Source: Cordylochernes scorpioides (Eukaryota > Arthropoda > Arachnida > Pseudoscorpiones > Chernetidae). Taken from it: 64,000 nucleotides of DNA. Below are positions 1-11,702 of this stretch, one piece after another. The stretch's first letter is position 1. Every line of letters starts with the position of its first letter. Below the pieces are notes generated by a model. The model was not told the origin of the DNA. It searched no databases and saw only the letters and a program-made list of their open reading frames with translations. A program made the position numbers and the translations under genes. The DNA is taken from positions 68,133,011 to 68,197,010 of the forward strand of contig CP092874.1 in NCBI GenBank assembly GCA_030710605.1, given 5' to 3'.

Positions 1-2
1 AC

Positions 3-1370
3 GGAGATGGTTGCTTAAAGAATTTTGAATACAGAGCAGAATTCACAAAAGGGGACCACAAGTTGGAAATAAAACCACCCAGGAGAATACCCCTTAAAAT
101 AAAAGATGAGGTCAAGAAACAACTAGACTTAATGGAGAAAAGTAAGGTGATAAAAAGAATGGAAGAACCGACACCTGTCTCAAGCCACATGGTGGTAGTG
201 AAACAAGGCGGGAAATATAGAATTTGCATTGATCCATCAGATCTAAACAAGATCCTGCTAAGAAGACACTACCCACTAAGAACGATAGAGGACATAGCTT
301 CCAATATCAAAAATTCAAAATACTTCACAAAGCTTGACTTCTTAAAAGGCTTTTGGCAATTGAAGGTCGCTGCGGAAACACAACCTTACATGACCTTCAG
401 CACACCTTGGGGGCGTTATGCTTTCCTTAGAGTCCCATTTGGAATTAAAACTGCCCCGGAGATTTTCCAGAATACCATATCCAAGATTGTAGAGAATATA
501 CCTGGTGTAGAAAACTCAATGGACGACATACTCATCCATGCTGAAGACATCCAAACACTGAGAGAAAGAACTAAAATAGTCATGACTACTCTTCAGGAAG
601 CTGGAGCAAGACTCAATAAGGACAAGTGTGAATTTGAAAAAACAAAAATAAAGTTCTTGGGACATATCTTCACCAGTGATGGAATAAAAACAGATGAAGA
701 AAAAGTCAAAGCCATTGACAATATCAAGTCACCATCAAACAAAAAAGAACTACAAAGACTTTTGGGAATGGTTCAATACTTACATAAATTCATCCCAAAT
801 CTCTCAGAGATAACATACAGAATGAGATTGCTTCTGAAGAAAAACACAGAATGGCAATGGGACAGCTTGATCCTTGGACAAGGATATGGAAAGAATAAAA
901 GACTTATTAAAACAAGCGCCAACCCTAAAGTATTATGATCCTAACAAAGATGTTGTACTTTCGGTTGATGCAAGCCAACATGCCATTGGAGCAGTCTTAC
1001 TCCAAGAAGATCGACCAATTGCGTATGCTTCTTCTGCATTAAATGATGCTCAGAGGCATTTCCCTCAAATAGAGAAAGAAGCTCTGGCAATTAAATTTGG
1101 TTGTAAGAAATTCCATACCTATATATATGGTAAATCTCTCTTAATAGAAACAGACCATCGACCGTTAGAATCCATTTACAAAAAACCAATGGATAAAATG
1201 CCACCAAGACTTCAAAAAATATTCATGGAAATTAATCAATATGGAACAAATATTAAATACAAGAGTGGAAAGGAGCTCTTGATTGCAGACTTACTGAGTC
1301 GAGATTGCAAATCATATGAGATTCTAGAAGAAAATCCAATAGAAATCCTTTTAATTACTGCATTTGACAA
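3..1370 (+). pseudogene. pol: Gypsy pol, N-terminal part: reverse transcriptase and RNase H (frameshifted)
   Basis: The frame is open from the left edge, so the 5' end is missing. RT motifs appear in order: the substrate loop YRICIDPSDLNK, FTKLDFLKGFWQL, VPFGIKTAPEIFQ, and the catalytic box SMDDILI, where many gypsy elements have Y-x-DD and the K02A2.6 group often has H-M-DD. FLGHIF follows. One frameshift at about 860-880 separates RT from RNase H. RNase H keeps its acidic set: SVDASQ, IEKEALA, ETDHRP and ADLLSR. The frame stops being pol at 1370, where the nested LTR begins. Retrotransposon pol copies cDNA from the element's RNA in cytoplasmic particles. This copy is inactive because of the frameshift and the 11.6 kb insertion. 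Confidence 0.88.
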
Positions 1371-2600
1371 TGTTGGGACGTGTTTTTATCTATTTTATTG
1401 CCCGGCTGTCCCCCTTTTTTTAGACTGCAGAAAGCCAACCTTTGAAGCTAATTGTCACAATATTTATTACATTTTGTACCCATTAGGTGTCAAGGTTGTG
1501 CATTGAATAGGCTAGCATTTATTTCATCTGACAAAATTTATTAACAAAATTGATGTAAGAAAAAAAAAGGGGAATAATATTGAAATATATTCAATAAAAA
1601 AAATAATATATATATATATTCATACATAAAACCTATGATGGACTATTTCTGGTGGTTAAACAAATTAAAAATGCAATAGAAAGGATGACTTACTGTAGGG
1701 GGAAAACCACCAACCAAAAAAAAAAAAAGATGGCCGGCGGTACGGTCAGCTGCCTCGTTCCTCTTTTTTAATTTTTTTGGCGCCATCTACCGTTCAAACT
1801 ATGCTGCCCCCTATGAGCGAACTCTGAGAGCCTTTTAATAAAATAAAAAAATGCTTAATATTATTACGGTTTTACAATGAATATATATTACGTTCATTTT
1901 TTTTAACTCTAAATATTTAATAAAAAAAAACAAAGAGCAAAAGACAATTTCATGCCTGTCTCCATGGGTGATGGGATCTGGGTCCTCTTCTCAGTTGAAG
2001 GCCGAGGTTGTTGGTGGTGGTGGGGGCCCACAGGCTTATCCGTTGTCTGGTCATCTCCAGGCTGCTGAGCGGGTCGGCCTCCATCACTGAGGGACTCTTG
2101 GCATCTCACTGAGGGGCTCTTGACATCTCACTGAGAGACTTTTGGCATCGGGGTGTAGCAGGTCACATGGGGAGTTTAGACCGTAGGAAGGCCAGGGAGG
2201 TTTATAGGCCTTTTAAAATCTTCCTTCAGCCACACTTTCCAGCTCCCACACCAGGCTTGGTGTAGTTCTTCACGCACACTTTCTGGTTAGTGGTGAGATC
2301 CTGTAGCATGCTACCTCCTTGAAGGTGTCCATGGGGTTCTGGACCTGGAGTAGGGTTGCCTTGTAGTCCAGACTGCATGCTACAGTAGTCAGTTGGCTGT
2401 CAGAATTGGTCCTCAGGGACTCATGCCTCCCCTGCCACAACACTCTCACATACAGGTGAGCTCCACTTTTTCTTTTATTATTATTATTAACATTGTTCCC
2501 CCTACAGCAGACATCCTTTCATTCCATTTAAATTCATTTAGACCACCAGCTAAGCCATTTGCAATCAATTACAATATATTTGTCTTCCGCATCCTCAACA
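1371..2600 (-). repeat. LTR copy A (3' LTR, minus sense)
   Basis: Minus sense starts TGTTGAGGATGCGG (from 2600) and ends CACGTCCCAACA (at 1371). The same 1.23 kb occurs inverted at 9323-10552 and direct at 11703-12937. It contains a short hydrophilic ORF (about 66 codons, 2109-1909 minus) that is present in all three copies. The adjoining purine tract at 2601-2613 marks it as the 3' LTR of a minus-strand element. Confidence 0.85.
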
Positions 2601-3710
2601 ATCCTCCCCTGCCACAAGCATCAAAAACTTGGGGAGGATTATTGAAGAAAAGTTTTTGGTGCTCCCAATGCGGAAGACAAATTTATGGATTCTTAAGCAT
2701 CACACCTTAAAGAACCAAACAATAAATAAATGACTCAAAATGCTAAAAAAAAAGGTATATATAAAAAAATTAGCCACTTATATCTTAAATTGCTTCACAA
2801 GTTCATGGCATCATTATACATAACATAGAGTATTATGAACAAATATTCTACTAGATATCCTCTTTATAAATGTATTAGAGCACAAATCCATAATATAACA
2901 AGAAAATAAATAAACATGGGTTAATGATAACTAAAACTATCTAGCCTATTTTACACAACCTCTACAGAAATAGTGACAATTGTACAAATTGTGACAACCA
3001 GATTGGCAAAATTTAAAATATCAATAAGACTATGTTGATGATCAATCTGAATGATACAAGTCTAGGTGAGGTGATTTCATTCCTCTGAGGAGTTGGTTGT
3101 CTAACTCTGATTCCCCTCTCTCTCTCAATTACACTACTTTGAACATTTCTACTCGCAGTTCAAGTCTTCTCTAACTCTGAGCCACCTAACTTCTCAAAGT
3201 GGCTGATGGAGTCGTTGCTGAACCTTACACATGAACAACTCTCTAGAGGATATGAATATAGTTTTTGAGAAATAACCTGTAGTTCTTCACTCCCTACGCA
3301 TCCTATTAAACACCTTGACTGCTTCTTCATACCCATTCAAATATGGGACCAGCAGGAAGTCATTGCTACTTTAGACACCCTCCCCAACCTCCATAGACTG
3401 ATTAAAATAAAACTTAACCAAAGAACAGGGACTACATCCGCTGCCCATCAAAATTTAATGATCCCATTTAAACAAATTTAAAAATTGTCTCCTAAAGAAA
3501 AATAAATAAAATTAAATTACTAATAAACTGAGCTCAAGTTTTCAGATGTCCAGAATGGTTGAGTCTTTCAAAAAAAAAAAAAAAACTATTGAATAAAAAA
3601 AAATCTTTAGACAACCTATTATTTTCCTAGTATTGACAATTGCTAAAAGGTCGATTCACATTGCCTATTGCATAAATAAATGAGGCGCCATGCAATTTTT
3701 TTTTTAAAAC
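2601..3710 (-). repeat. 3' internal segment with polypurine tract (1.1 kb), repeated inverted at 10555-11654
   Basis: This noncoding, AT-rich stretch matches the reverse complement of 10555-11654 over its whole length. The first 157 bp also match the reverse complement of 9163-9322. Next to the LTR it holds a compact inverted repeat: gtcttccgcat at the LTR edge pairs with atgcggaagac at about 2669-2679, and aatcctcccc pairs with ggggaggatt. I see no ORF with recognisable homology. The match stops in a T/A run near 3705. Confidence 0.8.
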
Positions 3711-5852
3711 AAGGTAATGGTGATATTTAAACCTTTAGTGAAATTGCAAAAACACTTGCATTCATATACATATAAACAAATAAGCCATAACATCCACCTT
3801 TTTTTTTTAATGAATGGATATACTAATTGAATAATACAGACTTCATGTTATATATATGATAGAGATGTTGACTACATTGTGGACTGCCTGGATTGTCTAC
3901 AGTCATTCACTAATAATTCAAGCCCAAACAAGGCATTAAAGCATTATTTGACAGTAATTCATTGCCACTATACTTCCTTCTTTCCACCTATATCAAAGTT
4001 TATCTGTGCCAGTCATCCTAATTCACTCTAGATTGTAGCATTAGGGGAAAATCTTAGTATGTTATACCTAGTGTGACTTGTTACACTAAGTGCGACATCA
4101 TCCCTATACATGAGGGGGAAGAAATTGAATAGAATTAGAACCTCAATATATACTCTACTTAAGGTGTTTATAAATGTCTACTCTTGGCCTATTCTTCCTA
4201 ATTTCGAATCTGACCCATTGGCTCGTTCTGGCGTCTCGTTCGCGGTCCTTATAGTTAACTAATACATTAAAATCTTATCCTATCATGGAACGAGTTTAAA
4301 CTCGTTGAAGGTCCTAATAATTACTTATTTTGCCTCTCGAATCGGTCTTATGCTCGAATTCATTCCAACAAAATGTATGGCAGGGCGAATCCTTTATTAG
4401 AAGAAACTTCCGCTAGCTATGGGGGATCAAACTGGTACCAAAAAATTCAATAGACGGAAACACTTCGTCTAGGATAACTGGGCAATCTCTGCCTACATGC
4501 CAATCTTACAGGACCTCCCGTCTGGAACACCCTCGCTCCAGCCACGCTAAAAGCGTCGAAACTACGGTGTCAGATCGGTTACCCAAGGTCGCGCCGTTAT
4601 ACCCCAGGCTATATGGCATGGCTAAAACAAATCACCCATCCTGCATAAAATTCAATCTATACCTCTTCGCTTCCTCTTGCGAGGAGGAGGTGAGTGGGCT
4701 GTCGGCTTGATCCCTGCCTTCCACTATCTCCAAGTCTGAGGGTCGGGATAGGGATCATTTATCCACAATCCTTAGAATTCAAGCTAAATTAAAATAAAAG
4801 AAAATCAAAAGAAATTATATCCTCTAACGAGGGACCTAACAAAAGGGAGCGAATATTTTCTATCTAGATAGAGTTTGTAGTTGTCCTGTTTGAGGCTTCT
4901 CGTTCTAACAAAATAAAAAAAAAATCGATCCTATTAAAGTCCTTAACCCTATTCTAATGTAATTTGGGCTCACAATATAATAGTTTTTAACCTTTTTCTA
5001 CATTCATTGCACCAATTCATTCATACACCCTCCCCCCTATCATTCGCGGTACGCATACAAACTAAGGTTGAAAGCTGCTACAAAGGCCAAAATACTCATT
5101 TATCTATATCAATAGACCCTAACTAATAATAACACCTTTCAGGACACAATGTGAAATCAAATAAAATAATAAAATTAAAACAAATTGGGAACTAAAGCCC
5201 TAGGTTACTCAAAAGAAAATGCCTCTGTACAAGCTCTATATATACTAATACTTTATACTCGATATAAATGATTGTTGGCAATAATTGTTAACAATTCTAA
5301 AAAAAATAATCTGGAAGCTAACCTACCTAAAAAAAAACACAGTGTAACTTCAAAAACTGTCCTTGCCTTGACACTAAGCGATTATTCACGACAATTCTAT
5401 ATAGACACACACAAAATATAAGGGCGAATAAAGAACCATTAAACGTGACACCTCATAAAAGCGGATTGAGTCATTCCCCTAGCCACCGTGGGTGAAGTCA
5501 CTTTCTTCTTACTTCCTCGTGCGTCTGCCCCCTTTGCAGTAGTCCGACCTCAACACTCTATTGAAAGATGGATTTATAGGGTTTACGATTCACTACCCAA
5601 CACTAACATTCTCAAGTGCTTTCCAAGGATCGACTACAGTCTGGGCCTACTTAACTTCTACCCCTGGCATATTCTCTTTGGGACCCCCACTCCTTTGACA
5701 GACTTCTCCTCCGTTGCATCTTTGGCCTGACATCTCTTGACATGAGTTTTACAGGGCTTGGTTATTACCTAACTCGTTATCTAAGAAGTCCTTCCGGCCT
5801 ACAATTTGCCTGTTTTTCTGTATCCCTCAGCTGCCCTGACTACTGTTACTAT
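3711..5852. other. Unassigned internal sequence of the large LTR element
   Basis: No coding homology is recognised on either strand. The first 500 bp and 4760-5480 are AT-rich, while 4200-4760 is clearly richer in G+C and has different word use. One 80-codon ORF at 5488-5730 (+) resembles nothing I know. The segment continues at 8723 on the other side of the nested gypsy, which inserted into it with a CTAT duplication. It could be the decayed coding part of the large element or a separate older insertion. Confidence 0.5.
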
Positions 5853-6073
5853 TGTAGGCGCCATCCCGACCAGAGAGCCACAGATAAACAGATTATAAAC
5901 GCACAGAATATAGAATCCGAGCTCCCCAGTAGAAGGAATACCCGGAAGACGACGGTACTCTCTGTTATATGTGTTGTTCACTATTATGATTTTGTTCTAA
6001 TAAACACTACTAAATTATTTTATTGGATCCTCTCTTTCTTTTTCCCAGTAAGAAACGCCTACGGAAGCCAACA
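5853..6073 (+). repeat. 5' LTR of the small gypsy element
   Basis: 221 bp, TGTAGGCGCC ... GCCAACA, one substitution from the copy at 8502-8722. AATAAA lies in its 3' half. It is preceded by CTAT. Confidence 0.92.
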
Positions 6074-8506
6074 GAAATTCAGAAGTGGGATCTGCAGATA
6101 TCCATGACCGATAAGGCAAAATTAAAGACAGCATTCATCACCCCAGATGATACAGGTCAATTCGAAAGGATGATTTTTGGACTCGCCAACGCACCAGCTG
6201 AATTCCAAAGACTGATGCACACTGTCCTAGGTCCACTGCTGAACAAGAAGGCATTCTGCTATCTCGACGACGTGATTATCCCGGCAAAGGATTGGCGGGA
6301 GATGATCGAAAGGTTGAGGGAAGTCCTCGAAAGAATAAGATCAGCGAAGTTGACACTGAAACCCTCCAAATGTGAGTTCGGAAGGAGGGAAGTTGAGTTC
6401 TTAGGGTATGTCATCAGTACAGGCGGACTTAAGCCAGGCCCAAGAAAGATCAAAGCGATAGAAGAATTTCCAGAACCCAAGAATGTCCACGACATACGAC
6501 GCTTTCTGGGACTGACGAACTTCTTCAGACGATTTGTAAAGGACTTCGCGAGGAAAGCAGAACCGCTAAGCAGACTTACGAAGAAAGGTTCACAATTTGA
6601 ATGGAAGGAAGAACAGCGAAGGTCATTTGGAGGACTACGAAAGGATCTGGTCGAATATCCGGTACTAGCTCATTACAACCCTGAACTCAAGACAGAAGTA
6701 CATTGCGACGCGAGTGCTGAGGGATTAGCAGGAATGGTGCTACAGATGGACGAAGACGGCAAATGGCGCTTGGTCTACTGTGTGAGCAAGAAGACAACAG
6801 AGGCCGAGAAGATGTACCACTCAAGCAAATTGGAGCTGATGGCGATAGTGTGGACCTTGGATCGACTACGTCAGTTCCTCGTAGGAATCAAGTTTACAGT
6901 GGTTACAGATTGCCAAGCACTGGTCTACATGAACGCGAAGAAGACTACAAATCCTCAGATAGCGTGATGGTACAATCTGATTCAGGAATACGATTTCGAA
7001 ATTCGACATAAACCAGGGGAGAAGATGGCCCACGTAGACGGAATGAGTAGAGCTCCAGTCGACGACCCTAGAGACACGATGGAGGAAATCGTGGAGAAAA
7101 ACCTTGAAGTGTGCCTCACAATCACACTGGAAGAACAAATCTTGATGATTCAGCATTCCGACCCTGAATTGAGAGACCTGATCCAGATCTTTCGAAAGGA
7201 CCCGTGTGATAGGACAGTAGGAGAACAAAATAGAATTAACGACTACAGCTACAAAGGAGGCAGACTTTTCCGCATGGTGAAAAATGGAGAAGAGGAACGA
7301 GCCCTGTATGTTATACCCAAAAGTATGAGGAAAAGCTTAGTTGTCAAATTCCATGATCTAATGGGACATTTTGCGACTGATAGGACTGTCAACAAAATTA
7401 AGGAATTGTACTGGTTTCCTTCAATGAAGAGGTACGTTCGACGCCATGTGGCTATGTGTCTCGAGTGTCTATTTAACAAAGTTCCCGGTGGAAAACAACA
7501 AGGCTTCCTACATCCCATTAAGTCAGGCAAGAGACCGTTTTCCATCGTACACATGGACCACGTAGGCCCCTTCGTGAGAAGTACAAAAGGTAACCAGGAA
7601 CTTTTAGTGATTGTCGATAATCTGACAAGATTTGTCCGATTAAGCCCTGTAAGGAATACATCGACGCAGAACGTCCTGAAGGTAATGAAAAGTTTTGTGA
7701 ATGATTTCGGACTACCCGACAAGATCATCAGCGACAGAGGGTCATGTTTTACCTCAAAGCAATTTGAAGAATTCTGTCGAGGAAATGGAATACATCATAC
7801 TCTGAACTCTACGAAACATCCGCAAGGGAACGGGATGGTCGAAAGAGTGAACCGAACAGTATTGTCCACTATAGCAACCAGTATCGAGGATCCGCGACGG
7901 AAGGATTGGGACCTGAAGATCAAGGAGGTAGAGCGAGACCTGAACAATGCGGTGAACAAGACGACGAATAAAACACCGTTCGAAACACTCCACGGCTATT
8001 CCCCTCGATTCCACGATGGGATACTTAGAAGATTAGCCGACGAAGACGTGGACCCATGGACCGAGCCGGATAGAATTCAAGAGAGTGTGAGATCCCAAAT
8101 TGAGAACAAACAAGAAATTATGAAGACCTACTACGATAAGAAGAGGTGCCGTACAATCCAATTCGAAGTAGGAGAAATTGTAGTGATGAGGCATGTACCC
8201 AAAATGACGGGTGAACCAACCAAGGCACAACCCAAATATCGAGGACCTTTGATAATTACCGAGGTTCTGCCAAGCGACACGTATAGAGTGACTCAGTTAA
8301 GCGAAAGAACCAGTGGACGGTTCTACACGACAACGGCCCATATCAGTCAACTGAAGTCTTGGCACAGTGAAGAAGATGACTCAGCTACAGAAGAAAGTCC
8401 GGACGAGGAGCCAGAAGTAGAAGATACCCCCCGACGCAACCCACGACGTTCCTGCAACGCAAGGTTCAATCGAGGACGACTGAAATCCAGGAATGGCCGA
8501 ATGTAG
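6074..8506 (+). pseudogene. pol: Truncated gypsy pol: RT (C-terminal part), RNase H, integrase; one in-frame stop
   Basis: The RT section opens at KLKTAFITPDDTG, followed by MIFGLANAPAEFQ, the catalytic CYLDDVIIP and EFLGYVIS. RNase H has HCDASAEG, KLELMAIV and VTDCQAL. A single TGA at 6965-6967 interrupts an otherwise open frame just before the RNase H/integrase linker; the context suggests a CGA-to-TGA change. Integrase then runs 7025-8506 with HHCC (HDLMGH ... CLEC) and the core residues MDHVGPF, SDRGSCF and GMVERVNR. The stop codon falls in the first bases of the 3' LTR, as is common in gypsy elements. Any ATG at 6023 lies in the LTR and is not a real start. Confidence 0.9.
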
Positions 8507-8722
8507 GCGCCATCCCGACCAGAGAGCCACAGATAAACAGATTATAAACGCACAGAATATAGAATCCGAGCTCCCCAGTAGAAGGAATACTCGGAAGACG
8601 ACGGTACTCTCTGTTATATGTGTTGTTCACTATTATGATTTTGTTCTAATAAACACTACTAAATTATTTTATTGGATCCTCTCTTTCTTTTTCCCAGTAA
8701 GAAACGCCTACGGAAGCCAACA
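8502..8722 (+). repeat. 3' LTR of the small gypsy element
   Basis: 221 bp, the same termini as the 5' LTR, followed by CTAT. The pol frame ends inside its first five bases. Confidence 0.92.
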
Positions 8723-9162
8723 CTATGGATAATAATTACAGAATTCATTAACAAATTAAATATACTATGAGTAATAATATGTATTTCTGCAGTGTCACAA
8801 AATCTGTATTTAATTAGCTTCTTCAATCTGGTATTCTGTCTCAATAGACTCATTAAATTCTAATTCTCTGGTAAATGGATTCTCATCTGTAAATTAGAGC
8901 TGGTGGGGATGGAAGAAGTTGACCAGAACAGATTAACAACTTCTCTGCTGCTACATTCACTTGGTAACAAAGGTAATGGGGTGTGATGGTTTAAGTACAC
9001 CATCAGAACATATAGGAATGTGGGCTATACCCTGTTATAATGTTGTGTATTATAGAAATTTGGGACATTGCATAAATCCATGAGTTGACGATATTACCCT
9101 ACGGCACTTACTGAGAAATTTTCCCTTTGATGATCCAGTGATTTTCTTTTATTCTCCAAATA
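8723..9162. other. Continuation of unassigned internal sequence of the large LTR element
   Basis: This AT-rich stretch continues 3711-5852 across the nested gypsy. On the minus strand a short frame ending at about 8813 (DENPFTRELEFNESIETE) follows an acceptor-like ctaatttacag. It looks protein-like but I cannot assign it. Nothing else is recognised. Confidence 0.4.
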
Positions 9163-9322
9163 TATATACCTTTTTTTTAGCATTTTGAGTCATTTATTTA
9201 TTGTTTGGTTCTTTAAGGTGTGATGCTTAAGAATCCATAAATTTGTCTTCCGCATTGGGAGCACCAAAAACTTTTCTTCAATAATCCTCCCTAAGTTTTT
9301 GATGCTTGTGGCAGGGGAGGAT

Positions 9323-10552
9323 TGTTGAGGATGCGGAAGACAAATATATTGTAATTGATTGCAAATGGCTTAGCTGGTGGTCTAGATAAATTTAAATGGA
9401 ATGAAAGGATGTCTGCTGTAGGGGGAACAATGTTAATAATAATAATAAAAATAAAAATTAGAGCTCACCTGTATGTGAGAGTGTTGTGGCAGGGGAGGCA
9501 TGAGTCCCTGAGGACCAATTCTGACAGCCAACTGACTACTGTAGCATGCAGTCTAGACTACAAGGCAACCCTACTCCAGGTCCATGAACCCCATGGACAC
9601 CTTCAAGGAGGTAGCATGCTACTGGAGCTCACCACTAACCAGAAAGTGTGCGTGAGGAACTACACCAAGCCTGGTGTGGGAGCTGGAAAGTGTGGCTGAA
9701 GGAAGATTTTAAAAGGCCTATAGACCTCCCTGGCCTTCCTACGGTCTAAACTCCCCATGTAACCTGCTACACCCCGATGCCAAAAGTCTCTCAGTGAGAT
9801 GTCAAGAGCCCCTCAGTGAGATGCCAAGAGTCCCTCAGTGATGGAGGCCGACCCGCTCAGCAGCCTGGAGATGACCAAACAATGGATAAGTCTGTGGGCC
9901 CCCACCACCACCAACAACCTCGGCCTTCAACTGAGAAGAGGACCCAGATCCCATCACCCATGGAGACAGGCATGAAATTGTCTTTTGCTCTTTGTTTTTT
10001 TTTTATTAAATAGTTAGAGTTAAAAAAAAAATTAACGTAATATATATTCATTGTAAAACCGTAATAATATTAAGCATTTTTTTTATTTTATTAAAAGGCC
10101 TTCAGAGTTCGCTCATAGGGGGCAGCATGGTTTTAACGGTAGATGGCGCCAAAAATTTAAAAAAAGGAACGAGGCAGCTGACCGTACCGCCGGCCATCTT
10201 GTTTTTTTGGTCGGTGGTTTTCCCCCTACAGTAAGTCATTCTTTCTATTGCATTTATATTTTATTTGACCACCAGAAATAGTCCATCATAGGTTTTATGT
10301 ATGAATATATATATATATTATTATTTTTTTGAATATATTTCAATATTATTCCCTTTTTTTTTCTTACATCAATTTTGTTAATAAATTTTGTCAGATGAAA
10401 TAAATGCTAGCCTATTCAATGCACAACCTTGACACCTAATGGGGACAAAATGTAATAAATATTGTGACAATTAGCTTCAAAGGTTGGCTTTCTGCAGTCT
10501 AAAAAAAGGGGGACAGCCGGGCAATAAAATAGATAAAAACACGTCCCAACAA
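9323..10552 (+). repeat. LTR copy B, inverted relative to A and C
   Basis: 1230 bp, plus sense TGTTGAGGATGCGG ... CGTCCCAACA. It is preceded at 9310-9322 by its own polypurine tract (ggcaggggaggat) and by about 160 bp of the same 3' internal sequence (9163-9322) found next to copy A. So it is a plus-sense 3' LTR lying inside a minus-sense element. Confidence 0.85.
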
Positions 10553-10554
10553 TA

Positions 10555-11654
10555 AAAAAAAAAATTGCATGGCGCCTCATTTATTTATGCAATAGGCAAT
10601 GTGAATCGACCTTTTAGCAATTGTCAATACTAGGAAAATAATAGGTTGTCTAAAGAATTTTTTTTATTCATTAGTTTTTTTTTTGAAAGACTCAACCATT
10701 CTGGACATCTGAAAACTTGAGCTCAGTTTATTAGTAATTTAATTTTATTTATTTTTCTTTAGGAGACAATTTTTAAATTTGTTTAAATGGGATCATTAAA
10801 TTTTGATGGGCAGCGGATGTAGTCCCTGTTCTTTGGTTAAGTTTTATTTTAATCAGTCTATGGAGGTTGGGGAGGGTGTCTAAAGTAGCAATGACTTCCT
10901 GCTGGTCCCATATTTGAATGGGTATGAAGAAGCAGTCAAGGTGTTTAATAGGATGCGTAGGGAGTGAAGAACTACAGGTTATTTCTCAAAAACTATATTC
11001 ATATCCTCTAGAGAGTTGTTCATGTGTAAGGTTCAGCAACGACTCCATCAGCCACTTTGAGAAGTAAGGTGGCTCAGAGTTAGAGAAGACTTGAACTGCG
11101 AGTAGAAATGTTCAAAGTAGTGTAATTGAGAAAGAGAGGGGAATCAGAGTTAGACAACCAACTCCTCAGAGGAATGAAATCACCTCACCTAGACTTGTAT
11201 TATTTAGATTGATCATCAACATAGTCATATTGATATTTTAAATTTTGCCAATCTGGTTGTCACAATATGTACAATTGTCACTATTTCTGTAGAGGTTGTG
11301 TAAAATAGGCTAGATAGTTTTAGTTATCATTAACCCATGTTTATTTATTTTCTTGTTATATTATGGATTTGTGCTCTAATACATTTATAAAGAGGATATC
11401 TAGTAGAATATTTGTTCATAATACTCTATGTTATGTATAATGATGCCATGAACTTGTGAAGCAATTTAAGATATAAGTGGCTAATTTTTTTATATATACC
11501 TTTTTTTTTAGCATTTTGAGTCATTTATTTATTGTTTGGTTCTTTAAGGTGTGATGCTCAAGAATCCATAAATTTGTCTTCCGCATTGGGAGCACCAAAA
11601 ACTTTTCTTCAATAATCCTCCCCAAGTTTTTGATGCTTGTGGCAGGGGAGGATT
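10555..11654 (+). repeat. Inverted copy of the 3' internal segment, ending in a polypurine tract
   Basis: Reverse complement of 2601-3705. It ends with ggcaggggaggat and is followed by only about 25 bp of LTR start (tgttgaggatgcggaagac, from 11655) before the primer-site-like junction at 11684. It is noncoding. Confidence 0.8.
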
Positions 11655-11683
11655 GTTGAGGATGCGGAAGACAAATATGCTTG

Positions 11684-11701
11684 TCCCAACGTGGGGCGCC
11701 A
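11684..11701 (-). promoter_or_regulatory. Primer-binding-site-like sequence (tRNA-Lys type)
   Basis: Read on minus, the LTR end CGTCCCAACA is followed by A and then TGGCGCCCCACGTTGGGA. The first eight bases match the tRNA-Lys primer site TGGCGCCC and the rest differs at three positions. The position one base after the LTR fits a primer site. The near-palindromic nature of the motif leaves some doubt about orientation. Confidence 0.5.
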
Positions 11702-11702
11702 T

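Larger units (their letters stand above)
5853..8722 (+). mobile_element. Small, internally deleted Ty3/gypsy element with both LTRs and a target duplication
   Basis: The LTRs at 5853-6073 and 8502-8722 are each 221 bp, start TGTAGGCGCC and end GCCAACA. I count one C/T difference between them. The 4 bp target duplication CTAT lies at 5849-5852 and 8723-8726. The 2.4 kb internal region starts with a leader (gaaattcagaagtgggatct) and then jumps into the middle of reverse transcriptase. Gag, protease and the N-terminal part of RT are absent. Near-identical LTRs imply a recent insertion. Without gag it would have to move in trans, if at all. Confidence 0.92.

Noticed and set aside
5488-6107. Plus ORFs of 80 and 121 codons before and across the small gypsy LTR
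   Set aside because: The second runs through the LTR boundary at 5853 and so is a product of the insertion; the first has no recognisable similarity.
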